In this document: in pieces, positions 63,964 to 64,000 of the stretch | How positions within the stretch are numbered: position 1 is the first letter of the stretch | How the letters are laid out: the number at the start of each line of letters is the position of its first letter | The notes under the pieces: generated by a model | What the model saw: only the letters and a program-made list of their open reading frames with translations | Database searches by the model: none | What the model was told of the DNA's origin: nothing | Made by a program: the position numbers and the translations under genes | Source: Stenotrophomonas sp. SAU14A_NAIMI4_8 | GTDB lineage: Bacteria; Pseudomonadota; Gammaproteobacteria; Xanthomonadales; Xanthomonadaceae | Length of the DNA stretch: 64,000 nucleotides | Assembly: GCF_003086695.1 (NCBI RefSeq) | Contig: NZ_CP025999.1 | Coordinates: 3,920,344-3,984,343, forward strand | Reading direction: 5' to 3'

Positions 63964-64000
63964 TCAGGCTGCCGGGGCCTGCACGGCAATGCGGTTGCCT
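63964..64000 (-). CDS. Possible 3' end of a gene running off the window
   Basis: Minus-strand frame reading GNRIAVQAPAA then TGA at 63964-63966, eight bases after the NAT stop. Only 11 codons are visible, so neither coding status nor product can be judged. Confidence 0.3.
   Translation of the reverse strand, partial: GNRIAVQAPAA

Overview
This is about 64 kb of high-GC (roughly 67 percent) gammaproteobacterial chromosome, almost certainly Stenotrophomonas (S. maltophilia complex or a close relative, family Lysobacteraceae/Xanthomonadaceae). Three things point there. The gene order fmt/def - LysM - dprA - smg - topA - tsaC is xanthomonad-like. There is an MdtABC-like operon with one adaptor, two RND permeases and no outer-membrane partner, matching the arrangement known as SmeIJK. 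Dozens of short palindromes begin with GTAG, the hallmark of the S. maltophilia SMAG family of REP elements.

Layout. 0-5 kb: surface polysaccharide/LPS genes (CDP-glycerol-transferase-like, WaaE-like GT2, O-antigen-ligase-like, ArnT-like GT39). 5-16 kb: housekeeping block rsmB-fmt-def facing lysM-dprA-smg-(GYF/pilin-like)-(GYF/RDD)-topA-tsaC. 16-31 kb: DUF4124 proteins, SDR, lipoprotein, sppA, norM-like MATE, DUF3106, priA, GST, NYN-LOTUS protein, ndh, small secreted proteins, GIY-YIG protein. 31-40 kb: a tandem glycine riboswitch with a TRIC/UPF0126 gene, then the three-gene RND operon. 40-41.3 kb: an inserted-looking cassette with an MqsRA-like toxin-antitoxin pair, bounded by REPs and a displaced copy of an RND gene end. 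41.3-46.7 kb: aroG behind an aromatic-codon leader peptide and terminator, a MarR/DNA-alkylation-repair operon lying between two REP arrays, and an OmpR-type two-component system. 46.8-57.3 kb: aspartyl-protease-like protein, serine hydrolase, 2OG oxygenase, groESL, secreted endonuclease I, cutA-dsbD-tlpA. 57.3-64 kb: a mosaic inverted-repeat region, a PepSY/CysJ-like reductase behind a Fur-box-like site, a chemoreceptor with a FliA-type promoter, and an arylamine N-acetyltransferase.

The main new-looking observations are regulatory or structural. (1) aroG has a 25-codon leader containing Phe-Tyr-Trp-Tyr-Tyr-Phe directly before a rho-independent terminator, a clear attenuation arrangement. 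(2) Three REP units are inserted in frame inside the first RND permease gene. (3) At least six genes end at a UAG supplied by the GTAG of an adjoining REP. (4) Two inverted perfect DnaA boxes lie upstream of priA. (5) The 3' end of an RND gene is duplicated on the far side of the toxin-antitoxin cassette. Long antisense open frames throughout are GC-driven shadows and were left out. No tRNA, rRNA, intact insertion sequence, prophage or CRISPR array was seen.
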